Shown in pieces: positions 10,349-22,329 of a stretch of DNA of 64,000 nt. Position numbers and translations under genes: made by a program. Under the pieces are notes generated by a model, which worked only from the letters and a program-made list of their open reading frames with translations, was not told the DNA's origin and searched no databases. Source of the DNA: Cristatella mucedo (taxonomy: Eukaryota > Bryozoa > Phylactolaemata > Cristatellidae). How positions within the stretch are numbered: position 1 is the stretch's first letter; the number at the start of each line of letters is the position of its first letter. The stretch lies in NCBI GenBank assembly GCA_009760855.2, contig WPIO01000045.1:740001-804000 (forward strand), written 5' to 3'.

Positions 10349-10608
10349 ATTTATCTCCCTCTGTAACTCAGCAAAGTCATAAATACTATTTGGGTGTTAC
10401 GCAGTAGTTTTGCATAGCGCACTCACAGCCTAAGCGGCTTGCGTTAAGCATTCGGTAGCTACCAGACTTCATCGCGCTCAACCAAAAGTGAGAAGCATAG
10501 CAGAGTCAAGAGAGCAGTTGAGGAGGTGAGTAGCATGGAAGTAGCAGCTCAGGAACGCTGGAAAGGATTCGCCATAGTCGGCAGCAGGAGCGTAGTTGTC
10601 GTTACATA
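10349..10608 (-). mobile_element. LINE-C 3' end
   Basis: The reverse complement of the LINE-C terminus (CTCTGTAACTCAGCAAAGTC) is followed by the conserved ORF tail and the stop context. It ends abruptly at the GTTGTCGTTACATAG point, so it is strongly 5'-truncated. Confidence 0.85.
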
Positions 10609-10811
10609 GGCTGTCGCTCTATGGCCTGAGGACGAACGAACCTCGCACCACGCTTTCGATAAAATAAGCTCCACTACATCTGCTATTAAGATGGCCATCC
10701 CTATTGCATCTTAAGAGAAACACGTAAACGGAGCTGCCATGTGGGACCCGGCTGTCGTCGTGCCTAGAGATTTGTAGCTACATATTAGATAAAGCTGGCT
10801 AGTAGTTTGTC

Positions 10812-11083
10812 TGAACTATTTATCACAGCATTTAGTGGATACCCGCGATTCTTCGTTCTTTATGTGCTTATGCGTGCTGACATTGTGCATGCTGCCACTA
10901 ACCACACTTGCATGCTGATCCCGAGTATGTTACCCCTAACCATGTTATTCTCGTTGTTTACCAAGCATGATACCACTCGACCATGTTTCCTTTGCAGCAA
11001 ATGTAAAGAGCGCCTAGAAAAATTGAATTATCTGAGCGCGCTTTATCAAGTGCATGATTATTATTAGTAGTAGTAGTGTTGTG
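10812..11083 (+). mobile_element. LINE-A 3' end
   Basis: Starts at ACTATTTATCACAGCATTTA and ends with the stem-loop (AAGAGCGCCTAG...GAGCGCGCTTT) plus ATTATTATTAGTAGTAGTAG. The stem carries compensating-looking extra bases (GAGCGCC/GCGCGCT). Confidence 0.85.
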
Positions 11084-11167
11084 GAAATCTCTGGCCGCAA
11101 TGAACTACTGGTAATTCTTCAAGCCACATGTTGACGGAAGCGGTCGCTTTGAACGTTTTTGATGCAG

Positions 11168-11246
11168 AGATAATGATTTTGGATTTCTTGGTCAATTTTA
11201 CGGTAGCAGTCAGTGTATCAGGCAAAACTATTTTAAACGAGCATAA
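11168..11246 (+). CDS. Weak candidate terminal exon
   Basis: Acceptor CTTTGAACGTTTTTGATGCAG. The entry phase fits the exon at 10,085 (GC+A gives Ala). Reads DNDFGFLGQFYGSSQCIRQN, YFKRA, then TAA at 11,244. No clear polyadenylation signal close by. Chance is a real alternative. Confidence 0.2.
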
Positions 11247-11704
11247 GTAGCTTTTGGTAAAGGAAGGTCTCGCTTGAAAAACCGTATTTCATAATTTTTT
11301 CACAGCCGGGATAATGCTACCTATTGGGCCGTGAATGGTAACGTGTTAGGATGACATACAGTAATTGCCCGCCTCACACTTGGCGCTTATCAGCCACTTA
11401 CCTTTCGTTCTTTCCGACATTGAGAAATGTTTAATTTTCCACATAATAATTTCTACGTGCTATTCTCACGGTATTGTGGTGAGAAAGGTGCTGATTTATA
11501 CATCGCGAGTGTGTGTGGTGAAGCATCGCACTATGGGTACACGTTTCTCGGAAATGTCCTGAAAACTTCTTTAATTTAATTATAAATAAATTTGTGCGTG
11601 TGTGGTGAGGGTAATTAAGGCGATTCTTCCATTTTAATAACGGACCTACCAGCTCAATGACGCTCTGCAGCCACTGTAATTCAAGACTGTTCTTAAACAA
11701 GCTT
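11247..11704. other. No gene recognised
   Basis: AT-rich, with only short open frames in both directions and no repeat signature. Confidence 0.4.
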
Positions 11705-12385
<681 letters not shown>

Positions 12386-12417
12386 AATATGTAAAACTTA
12401 CAAAAATTTCAATAAAT

Positions 12418-12474
12418 CGTTCTCTCTCATTCTCTCTCTATCTTTCTCTCTCACTCTCTCTCTCTCTCTCTATG

Positions 12475-12538
<64 letters not shown>

Positions 12539-12566
12539 CGCGTGGAGAGAGAGAGAGTGTGAGAGT
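12418..12566. repeat. Compound (TC)n-(TA)n-(TG)n-(GA)n microsatellite
   Basis: Follows the endonuclease-type LINE after a short 3' UTR with AATAAA (12,410). TC tract to about 12,470, then TATA, about 28 TG, then GAGAGAGAGAG. Confidence 0.95.
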
Positions 12567-14411
12567 TAGGGGTATATCATGCAGCCATTACTTAGGGGTG
12601 CCTTCTCTGCTTAGACGTGTTGTGGTTAGATGGCTTGTTAGAATAGAAATCAGCTAGTGATAAAGTTATCGTTGCCGCGAGACTACATTATCGACTTGAA
12701 TATTAAAATTACTTCTTTCGAGATTATGCTAAGGCCCCGACAAGGTTCTGCCGGAATTTTTTTTATTGACTGCTCACCCGGAGATGAAGGAGTTCAAATA
12801 CTGACCTTGTACTACCTTGATGCACCATATAATGCAAACCACCAGCATATCGTCCTTAGCTAGAAGTTGTGCATCTTCATCCTTTAACTGAATCCTTTTG
12901 AGATATATTAACTTTCTAGAAAGTATTTTGTTTGGAAGCTATTTTAATCACTATTGCATAAGCTCGTTAAACGCTCACTATCTGTCTTTCAACTGTGTCA
13001 TTCTGTCTTGGCCTAAAATATGGAAATGGACGTAGAAATTGAGCGACTCCACTTGTCTATTAGGTAAACAACAGATCTCCAGACCTGCCTTCTCCAATCA
13101 GATTGCTCAGCTGGTACACCGTAGCTGTTTGTTGCCTATTCATGCCTCTCAGTTACCAGAGTCCTACAGTTTCTGCTCAAAGTTTCCGTTGCTTCGTGGA
13201 GTATTCCGTCAAGCTAGCATGCACTAATGAGATTCATTGAGTATAGGTAACACATCATATTAATAATCAATGCATTTCTTAAATCTAGCTGCATTATTCA
13301 TTCACAATCCGTTTCAAAAGAAAGTGATAACTTCAATTGTGTACACACTTCAAAATGATCTGAGCATTGGACACTTCTTTCAATTCTGAGCTAATGGCTT
13401 ATGTGACAGGTTTCGAAGATCCAGCACTGTGATGAGATATTTCAGAATACGAGAGGCATACTTTGATAAATCTGAGAGAATTATTGAGATTTATTGGTGT
13501 ATACTACCTCATTTAATTTCAAATCAAAGCCGTCCTCCTCTTGCCTTTACTATTTTAACTTCTCGTCCAAGCTGCGAGATAGCGCAGCAGTGACAGAAAA
13601 TAAACTTGCAAGTGTCTAGACAGATGCCACCCTACAATATAAATGTGCAGAAGTTAGCTGCCGCAATAACTGATAATAAAGATGGTATTAGTCGCTAATC
13701 TTTGTTTTTCTTCGTCCTTTTTGTCTTATAAACTACACTCATGCAGGCGAATAAAATAATGCTTGTTCCGTTCAATGAGTTTGTTAACCTAACAAAAAAT
13801 GACATAATTGCTCTCAGACATTAGCTGCTAGAAGGTGACGCTTCTACGGATGATGTTTTCTACAGGTACGCTGGCTAAGGTACCCAAACTATAGCATATT
13901 CACGTCGTTACTGAGTTTTTTTTAGACCTATGGTGCCTGCCTCATTTAAAATGCAAGGACTTCACGACCGAGGTCGGGTATTTGCACTCTAAGAACACGG
14001 GAGCTTAATCAGCTAAATTTTAATTCATTGCTATACAAATAGGTTTCTTCAGTGCTCTGTCAAGCACAAAACTTGTCAGCTAGAGATTAATAACGTCAGG
14101 ACTGACCAGCTAGAGATTGATAACATCAGTAACATTCTCAACCTTGATTGGCCGAATAGTTCTCATCCTACAAGCATTGCTGTAAAAAATTAAAAACTTT
14201 GCCACAAGCATGTTCAAATTATTCTTAGTCACCCTTCCTCAAGCGTGCAATTGGAGCGAGTAGATGCAAAGCTCATCGATTCTTGAGAATACAGCCTATC
14301 GACTTCACTGAGCCATAGACCTGATAGGTATAACTGAAGCACGTCCATCTTACTAGATTCCCAACCTACCATGTTACCAGATTTTACAGCCCCAACTACC
14401 ACCATCACCAT
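12567..14411. other. No confident gene; unique sequence
   Basis: Contains a 68-codon plus-strand open frame at 12,657-12,863 (IIDLNIKITSFEIMLRPRQG...) with no recognisable domain, and a minus-strand donor-like CCGG/GTGAGC near 12,780. Neither is supported on both sides. Confidence 0.35.
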
Positions 14412-14593
14412 AAGTCATACTGTATGCACCCTATGCATGTCACCCATAACCATATTATTCATTTTTTTTGTTTATCAAGCATGATATTACTCACCATTTA
14501 ATTGCATTTCCCTTTGCAGCACATGTAAAGCGCCCAGAGAGAGATTGAGTTCTCTGAGGGCGCTGAATCAATTGCATTAATATTATTATTATA
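14412..14593 (+). mobile_element. LINE-A 3' end
   Basis: Short 5'-truncated piece: ATCAAGCATGATATTACTCACC, TTTGCAGCACATGTAAAGCG, stem-loop and a short ATTATTATTAT tail. Confidence 0.85.
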
Positions 14594-14644
14594 GTATGTT
14601 TACTAACCAGTTATGGAAGTTCTAAAGGTCCCTATGGGTATCAT

Positions 14645-14822
14645 GAACATTATTATGGCACACTAGGTAAGGCGGTTGCTTTTATGACCACGGTCCCGAG
14701 GTCGTGGGTTCGATTCCTGTGGTGGGGGATTCTTTATCGCCACTGCAAGTGGTGGTGATGGCCGTAAAGGCTCTACAGTCGCTACAAAAAAGAGGCTGTT
14801 TAATCAGCTAGGATTTCTTTTT
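14645..14822 (+). mobile_element. SINE-S
   Basis: Near full-length: GGCACACTAGGTAAGGCGGT head, B box GGTTCGATTCC, body and the terminal GGCTGTTTAATCAGCTAGGA with a T-rich end. Close in sequence to the copy at 5,741. Confidence 0.85.
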
Positions 14823-15741
14823 ATATATGTTCGGTAGCGAGCTGCCAACGGTGCTAGTCAGCGGTAGAGGGGCAAAGCTGAGCCTTCTTTTCTCCTCCTT
14901 CTTCCGTAGCCGAAAGCGACCGCGGTCGCCCACTGTTCCTATTTACCACCAACCGTCAACAACGACGAAATTACGTCTTAATTCCATTCGATGAGAAACC
15001 GCTTAGTTCGTTTAGAATATGAACTGTTTTTGTTTTCCCTATAGCGTACGACTGGTGTTACAACCCCACCTACATGAAAATCTTGCTGTTTTTTGCTGAT
15101 ACATTGAAATTATGCAGGTTTTGATCTCCTAGAAGACTTTCCTAGCTCTGGCCACTGGCGAGAATAATCCCTTAGCCACAAGCAACCACCAAGGCTAGCT
15201 ATAAAAAAGAAGAGCTATCTTTTAGTCTACTAATTAAATTTTACTGTGGCGCTCTATTTTCGTAACGCCCAACTGCAACATTTAATTCCACACCAACCTA
15301 CGTCACTCAATGTAACACCTTTTACAGGTACTCCACCTAGCAGTAGACATCAGGATGGGTAACCCTAATAAGCTTATGTTTAGCAAATATTTAAAAGCAT
15401 AATTAAAGAATTAATAATTTTGACCCGTAAACTGTCATTTGAGTTCGACTGTAGCTAAAATATGTCTATGGTAGTCACTGATAAGTCATGCATACTTATT
15501 TTCTTAATTTTCTAAAGCACTGACTATTATAGGTAATACAAAATGAATGCATGCTCATGGGGAATCTTGTAGGGGCCGCTTTAAATACAACTTTCGAAGA
15601 AAAATATGGGCTTTTGACCATTTAAATAAACTGGATATTTATCTAGATATATTATATTTATCTATTTATCTGGATATATATATATATATTTATCAATTTA
15701 GTGGTATAGCTAGCAATCCTATCTTACAGATAATGTATGAT
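14823..15741. other. No gene recognised
   Basis: Unique sequence; ends with a short ATCTAGATATATTATATTTA-type low-complexity patch (about 15,640-15,690). Confidence 0.4.
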
Positions 15742-16502
15742 TGTATCTCCGTCTGTAACTTCGCAAAGACATAAAGACTATGATGGTGTTACGTAAGAGA
15801 GTTTTGTGTAGCCCAATCACAGCCTAAGCGGCTTTCGGTACGCATTCGGTAGCCAACAGACTTCGTCTCACGCAACAATGAGAAAGTGGGAAGCATAGCA
15901 GAGTCGGGAGAGCAGTTGAGGTAGTGAGTAGCATAGAAGTAGCAGCTCAGGACCGCTGAAAAGGATGATCCATAGTCGGCAGCAGGAGAGTAGTTGTCGT
16001 TGCGTAAGAATTTGTGATTTGAGAATTTGCGTACGATTTTTGGAAGTGAATTTTGCAGTCTAGAACCTGCAGAGCTAAAGCTTCTGCCGCCAACGGTTTT
16101 TAAGCGGAGGAAGGGAACAGCTAGTTTATTGGCCGTGCAGGACGAGAGGTCACGAGGAGGCTGAAACTGGTGCAGCACTTCAGCTAATTACGGAGCAGTC
16201 AAGCCGAGGTGGGTCCCGTGGATATGCATAAGAACGTCGCTCGGTATCCGTTGATCGACCGGCAGCCACCCTAGCTCTTTTAGCGAAGGAGACACGTAGT
16301 CAAACCTCCGGGACTTGAAAACTAGCCTTGCAGCCATACTCATAGCTAGTTGTTGTGGCCTGGTTGCTTTCTTAAGTAGGCTAGCCAAAAGGGCATTATA
16401 ATAATCAAGCCGAGAGAGAACTAAGGAGCTAGTTAATTGTTTTGCAAGCCATTGTGGAAGACAGCTACAAATCTTAGATAGGGATTGGACGTGATAGCTA
16501 GC
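15742..16502 (-). mobile_element. LINE-C copy (3' half of ORF and terminus)
   Basis: The minus strand encodes two long pieces of the LINE-C C-terminal region: 16,586-16,188 (with LASLLKKATRPQQLAMSMAA and FDYVSPSLKELGWLPVDQRI) and 16,178-15,789 (with NKLAVPFLRLKTVGGRSFSS and the KSVGYRMRTESRLGCDWA tail). One frame change separates them. The 3' terminus ACAGACGGAGATACAAT lies at the low-coordinate end. Confidence 0.88.
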
Positions 16503-17310
16503 TGTAATGTATCTCCGTCTGTAACTCCACAAAGTCATACAGACCATGTGGGTGTTATGCAGGAGAGTTTTGTATAGCGCACTCACAGCCTAAGCGGCTT
16601 TCGGTACGCATTCGGTAGCCAACAGACTTCGTCTCACGCAACAAAGAGAAAGTGGGAAGCATAGCAGAGTCAGGAGAGCAGTTGACGTAGTGAGTAGCAT
16701 AGAAGTAGCAGCTCAGGACCGCTGAAAAAGATGTGCCATAGTCGGCAGTAGGAGAGTAGTTGTCGTTGCGTAAGAATTTTGGAAGCGAGTTCCACAGTCT
16801 AGGACCTGCAGAGCTAAAGCTTCTGTCGCCAACTGTCTTTAAGAAGCATTCTTCTGAATAAAGCTTTTAAAATTTAGGCAGCTGTCAAAAAAGGCACTTA
16901 AATTTCGAACACGTGGCGGTGGTTGCACAACAGCATCACCTATTAGAAGGGCAAAGCCTTTTAATCCAGCCAAGAGCTTGGGGTGCCCCATGAGCAGCAG
17001 TTCATTTTTATCATAATTTAATTCAAGAAGTTTTCTGACATCCAAGATCAAGTGTCGGTAAAGCAGGTATTCAGTTTATCACTTTCTGCAGCAGATTCTG
17101 ACGGTTAGAATGACAAATACGGCTTTATCGGTTGCTGCTGCAGATTCTGATTGTTTGAATGACAAATACGGCTGAGTAACGTCTGAATAAAAGTGATATC
17201 CTATTCTATGGGCTTTAATCACTTTTCTCAGAGGTTGACTATAAATGGAGAACAGCAAGTGACGAAGGACGGAACTTTGAGGGACTCCACAGGTGACCGG
17301 CTCATTTGTA
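16503..17310 (-). mobile_element. LINE-C copy, head-to-tail with the previous one, internally deleted
   Basis: Starts with its own 3' terminus (TGTATCTCCGTCTGTAACTC) immediately beside the preceding copy. After the conserved tail region it jumps at about 16,846 to the RT thumb: LLELNYDKNELLLMGHPKLL and VRNLSAFFDSCLNFKSFI on the minus strand. About 650 bp present in other copies are missing. The RT core end (GVPQ-equivalent) is near 17,280-17,300. It contains a 49-bp tandem duplication at 17,084-17,175. Confidence 0.85.
17084..17175. repeat. 49-bp imperfect tandem duplication inside LINE-C
   Basis: GCAGATTCTGACGGTTAGAA at 17,091 recurs as GCAGATTCTGATTGTTTGAA at 17,140; both units end in TGACAAATACGGCT. 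Confidence 0.8.
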
Positions 17311-17687
17311 AGGCCTTACCCCCCCCCCCAGCACGGATTGAACACAACCAGACAAACACACGGTTTTCCAATCTATTGGTAAGTGGTATAAACAAGGCAA
17401 GCGGTTGCTTCGCTCCGATTATTCTGCAACTGTATCTCTCAGCCATCCTTAAATTTTAGCTATCACTCGCTTCGCAATGTTTTTTTCTACTCGTTCTTCC
17501 TCGCTTAATTAAGATTTCCTCGTCTACTTCTCTCTTTTACCCCTCTGATTAAGCTTGACATCTCCTTTCATTCAATGACGAATTCGTTATTGAATTGTAG
17601 GCCCTTAGCTAATAATCTTGTCTCAAAAAGTTGTCCCTCTCCGAAAAAACTCACATTGATCGTTCCATCTATCTAAAAAAAAAAAAA
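17311..17687. other. No gene recognised; C10 and A14 homopolymers
   Basis: Low-information sequence between a LINE-C end and a minus-strand SINE-S. The A-run at about 17,675 precedes the SINE. Confidence 0.4.
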
Positions 17688-17862
17688 AATTCCAGCTGCT
17701 TAAACAGCCTCTTTTTGTATAGCGACAGAAGAGCCTTGACGGCTATCACCACCGCTTGCAGTGGCGATAAAGGATCGCCCACCACAGGAATCGAACCCAC
17801 GACCTCGGGGCCGAGGTCATGAAAGCAACCACCTTACCTAGTGTGCCATCACGGCTCATCTA
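17688..17862 (-). mobile_element. SINE-S
   Basis: Reverse complement of the SINE: B-box complement GGAATCGAACC, A-box region CCACCTTACCTAGTGTGCCA. Nearly full length and well conserved. Confidence 0.88.
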
Positions 17863-18079
17863 GACCCCATGCTAAAGCTTTCGTAAAGAGTTCACACGAT
17901 TTTTGGTCCCCCTCTCCGTCAATTTGAATCATTCTTAAGTTCAGATTCACGTTCGGTCCTCAAATCTAAGACATTGCTAATGCTAGCCCATTAAGTAGTC
18001 AAACAATGCTTGACCAGAATAGATTGAATAGCCTACACTTATTTTTAATTCCACAGATTGTGATATGACTATGTAAACA

Positions 18080-18221
18080 TGATTCATTCTTCGTGCTAAT
18101 GCACCTACTTATACTATGCCTGCTGCTTGCGGATGTTGACACCAAACATTTGGTAATGCTTTCTATGCAGTATCTTTAAAGTCCCTCGAGAGAGATTCAG
18201 TGCTCTGATGGAGCTACATGT
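18080..18221 (+). mobile_element. LINE-A 3' end, old copy
   Basis: Diverged match from GATTCATTCTTCGTGCTAAT to the stem-loop remnant CCTCGAGAGAGATTCAGTGCTCTGATGG; it runs into a microsatellite. Confidence 0.55.
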
Positions 18222-18340
<119 letters not shown>

Positions 18341-18589
18341 TTATTAAAGATATAATTTACAGAGCAGCGAAACGCTAATTACCTGGGTCACAATCTAGTT
18401 CCCAAGCTAAATCAAGTGTTAGGACTATTGATACTTAAGGTCAGGTTCATGAAAAACTTCTGCTGCCTAAGACTAACGACTAGCTTAGTATGCAAACGTA
18501 AGAGGAGCCCCTATTTTGGCTAAACTTGACCTCTTTATTAAGTTAGATGTCAATAAAATCCGATTTCGTCTGGGACAACTGAAGTCTCG

Positions 18590-18715
18590 GATGAGCATTG
18601 CTGGTTAAGGTGCTGGCGACGACCAAGGACTGGCCTAGGTTGTGGGCTCGAGCCCCTTGTGAAGCGCCTGCATGGAGATTAAATTTTCTTAAGGTGACAT
18701 ACAAATCAAATAAAA
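18590..18715 (+). mobile_element. SINE-D (LINE-A-tailed tRNA SINE), partial
   Basis: GGTTAAGGTGCTGG head, GTGGGCTCGAGCCCC B-box-like segment, then AAGCGCCTGCATGGAGATTA and a degraded LINE-A-type end with ACAAATCAAATAAA. Confidence 0.65.
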
Positions 18716-18859
18716 TGTATCATATTTTTTTAAAGTGCGAGGTAATAGAGCTTATTGTTAAATATGAAAATATTATTTACGCTAGGTATGATGATATAGA
18801 TCTACTCGTTTTATTGCACTAGTCTAATTTAGAATGAAGCCAAAATCAATTTAGCTTTA

Positions 18860-18897
18860 TAATAATAATACACTTGATAAAGTGCCCTCAGAGAACT

Positions 18898-18942
<45 letters not shown>

Positions 18943-20530
18943 GGCGCTTTACATTTGCTGCAAAGTGAACTGTAAGTGAATGGTGAGTAAAATCATGCTT
19001 GACAAACAAACAAAATGAATTACATGGTTAGGGGTGAGCTGCACAGGGTCAGCATGCAAATGTTGCTAGTGGCAGCATGCACAGTGTCAGCACGAATAAG
19101 CACATGAAGGATGAATCACAGGGACCCACTAAATGCTGCCCTAAATAGGTGCGTTTTAAAATTCTTTTTAATTGTGGTCAGGTCAGGGGATGTTCTGACG
19201 CAGGTCGGGAGGGAGTTCCAGACTTTGGGAGCATACGAACTAAATGCACGCTCTCCAAAAGATTTAAGGCTTGTACGAGGTATTTGTAGACTGTTGGATT
19301 CCGAAAAGCGGGTGGTACGATGATTGGCCTGATGGTGGAGTATATCGGAGAGATAGGCTGGAGCCATAGAATAAAGGGACTTAAAAGTGAGTGACAAAAC
19401 CTTTAAGTCAATCCGTTGCTTGACTGGTAGCCAGTGCAGGTCGGCGAGAAGTGGTGTAATGTGGCAACTGTGACGCTCACGACAGACAAGCCTAGCTTCA
19501 GAGCTTTGCACCAGCTGCAATCGCCTGATCGCACATGCTGGTAAGCCAGTAAGCAGTGAGTTGCAGAAGTCGAGACGGGATATCACAAATGCACGGACCA
19601 ACTTGGACGTGGTATCCTCATCTAAAGAAGCCTGAATTTTGGCAATGTTATGTAGCTGAAAATAGGCAGATTTGACTGTGGAGCTGATATGGTCGTCTAA
19701 CGACAGGTCGCTTTGGAATATGACACCTAGATTTCGAGCTGATTCGACAGGAGATATTCTGGCAGAGCCAATTTTGAGAGTCAGCCTTTACAATCTCTGA
19801 ATTACACTGGGTTTGCCCATAACTAGTAAGTTAGTTTTATCATCGTTTAGTTTTAGAAAATTTGCTGCCATCCTTGTGCGGATGTCATCAATACATGCAG
19901 CAAGTGAGTTGAGAGAATTTGAGGTGCTCGAAGGCTGGGAGGGATCAAAGCAAAGGTACAACTGAGTGTCATCCGAATAGAAGTGAAAGCCTAGATTGTG
20001 CTTGGCAATCACATCAGCAAGAGGGAGAGTATAAACCATGAAAAGAACCGGACCTAGCACGGAACCCTGAGGTACTCCATATTTCAGAGGTACTTCTGAT
20101 AATCTTTGTCCATTCTCGTCAATACTCTGGAGTCTCCCACTGAGATAGGACCTGAACCATTGCAGAGCAGTGCCAGTGATGCCCAGGCGAGATGAGAGGC
20201 GCTCTAGAAGAACTTTGTGATCGATGGTATCAAAAGCTGCCGAAAGATCGAGCAAAACAAGCAGAGACACTCGACCCATGTCTGCATTCCTAAGTAGGTC
20301 GTTGTATACCCTTAGCAATGCTGACTCTGTGGAGTGATTAGCTCTAAAGCCAGACTGGAACTTACTAGCAAGGTGTGAGGTTTTGATATATGAGTTCAGC
20401 CGGTCTGCCACGACCCGTTCCAGTGTCTTTGATAGGAATGGTAGAAGGGAGACTGGGCGGGAGTTGCTTCAGTACTCTTGGTCTAGTGTCGCTTTTTTGA
20501 GAAGAGGCCTGACTACAGCTTGCACCGGCT
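18860..20530 (-). mobile_element. LINE-A, best copy: RT domain to 3' end
   Basis: Reference copy for LINE-A. One minus-strand frame covers the RT region from VRPLLKKATLDQE through SLLPFLSKTLERVVADRL, FQSGFRANHSTESALLRVYN, VSLLVLLDLSAAFDTIDHKV, VPLKYGVPQGSVLGPVLFMV, the catalytic FYSDDTQLYL, KLNDDKTNLLVMG, ARNLGVIFQSD and SRLDFCNSLLTGLPA, ending near 19,116. I see only two in-frame stops (about 20,475 and 19,788), which is few for this window. Motifs place it in the CR1/L2-type LINEs that use an apurinic-like endonuclease. The 5' end is truncated just before the RT. The 3' UTR ends in the stem-loop and AAT tail at 18,860, with a (TC)n expansion inside the loop. Confidence 0.93.
18899..18941. 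repeat. (TC)n microsatellite inside the LINE-A terminal stem-loop
   Basis: Other LINE-A copies have CTAGAGAGAGATTGAG here (three to four GA); this copy has about 21 TC/GA units at the same place. Confidence 0.9.
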
Positions 20531-21004
20531 TTACCTAAGAAATCTCAAAACATCGCAATTTATTTATTTCTGTAGCAATTTTTTCCATTTCTTACTTCTT
20601 AATTACATACTTGACATCATGCTCGCTACCAAAGTCCCTAATTCATATCAAATTGTCACCAATTACGGTTGGTTGGCTATACTACTAAACAGTCCTAAGT
20701 TCTTCCAAGGTTGTTTAGCTGATTTCGACCAAGAGTCTAGGAACTGAAGTGGATTGGTAAAAACATGGTCTTACATTACTTGTAAGCTATTTAAATATTA
20801 TTAGATCCAAAATATTTCTTTGTCTGACCATACTTATTTTGACATTTAAACGACACACATTTGTTCTTTTCGTGGGTCTTTATAAATTTTTTATCCCCAC
20901 TGCCGATTAAGGCCAACTAGTCAAGCAGCTGCTAAGCCAGCACACACATACACAGTCAAGCATCCCTGTAAGCTTTCCATCCCACAAACCATGCTCTACG
21001 CTTA
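20531..21004. other. No gene recognised
   Basis: AT-rich unique sequence between two minus-strand LINE-A pieces. Confidence 0.4.
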
Positions 21005-21275
21005 TAGCAATAATAATGAATAATAAAAATAACACGTTTGCTTAGAACCCTTAGAGAACTTAATCATTCACTATGCACTTCGCTTATGCTGTAAAGGAAA
21101 TTTGAAGTTGTGGTTATTGGCATAAATACACAGCATCAACATACATGATAAGGTTAGTAATAGCATTCACAGTGTCAGCATGGTTAAGCAGATTAAGAGT
21201 TTAATAAAGGGATTCGGTTTATGGTGCGAAGAAAAGGTGGGCTGTTAGCATTCTTTAAAGTTCGTGAGGTTATCC
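21005..21275 (-). mobile_element. LINE-A 3' end, diverged
   Basis: AATAATAAAAATAACACG tail, AACCCTTAGAGAACTTAATC (stem-loop complement) and CACAGTGTCAGCATGGTTAA; ends near TTCGTGAGGTTATC. Confidence 0.65.
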
Positions 21276-21289
21276 AGAAGCAGATCGAT

Positions 21290-21420
21290 TCGTACTCGTC
21301 CGATTGTGCTCCGTCCGTTTCGTAGGGGTCGGGTCTCATTCACTAGGGCCGTCGTCTGTTGAATCTTTCAAGGGTCCGTCCTCTGTCTTTTGCTCTTCTT
21401 AGTTTACACGCAATCTTCGG
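21290..21420 (+). mobile_element. LINE-C RT fragment
   Basis: Plus-strand frames read SFTRAVVC and FQGSVLCLLLFLVYT, the degraded equivalent of GVPQGSVLGPLLF. Too short to date. Confidence 0.5.
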
Positions 21421-22325
21421 TAAAAAAAAAGGGATTCGGGCTTTTGGCTATCTCATCTATCCTCCCTTAGACCTCAGCCGGCAAACCGATAATGGCCGAG
21501 TCAGCACCTCTATGGATGGTGAGCGAGATGAGCAAGTGGAACGAGCTCCGACGCTCACTCGGGAGATGCGCGGTACGGTCGTGGAACTTGACAGCACTTA
21601 ACATTTCCCACACCTCAGAAATGAGTGTCCCAGTGCCTAAGGTATTGCGTCCTCCTCGATTCAACCATCCTATGAATCCACACATCAATTGCTACAGCAA
21701 TCAGTCAAGGCAGCAGCGGTCCCAGCTCAACTGGCTTGACTCTCAGATTAGCATGGTGCACGAGGAAGCTTTTCGTATCTCAAGTTTCTCGAAGGCGGAC
21801 TAAGCAGTATTGCCTTTAAATACTCCGAGATGCATTCACTATTTTTCTAGACATTGACGATCATTGGTTTACCTCTCGAGAAGAGAGCTCTACAATCAAG
21901 GAAATTATGTTAATGAAAATGCATTCAGTATTAATAATTGACGAGCCACTGACAGAAAAAAGCTTCTAAATTGTGTTAGCTTCAGATTGGTGCAAGCGAA
22001 ACGTGGTGATAGAATGAGCTTCAAGATAGAATGCTCCAATCTGTGTCCGCTTACCCGGATTTTTTCTCTAGCACGAATCTTAGTTCGCATGGCGATGAGT
22101 GCCCCAGGTGTAAATACGCCGATGCAGCAATGTTCATCCATTGAGACAGCGAGGTAACAAGTGTAGCAAAGCGGACAGAAGAAGCTGGCACAGCCTAAAA
22201 CAAGAGTTTTTTATTGCTAGGGCATGTTACCATCCATGAGTTGCAAAGTGCACCATGCGATAGATGCCATTCATAATACAGAGCCGTGAAAGATTTTTTA
22301 TTTACTTATTAATTATTTATTTATT
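21421..22325. other. Unassigned; one 104-codon open frame
   Basis: An ATG-initiated open frame at 21,492-21,803 on the plus strand (MAESAPLWMVSEMSKWNELR...) has no recognisable domain; it may be chance or an old transposon ORF. Near 22,150-22,200 a stretch (GCGGACAGAAGAAGCTGGCA) resembles GGGCAGAAGAAGCCGGCGCA at 32,735, hinting at a shared unclassified repeat. Confidence 0.3.
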
Positions 22326-22329
22326 TAGA

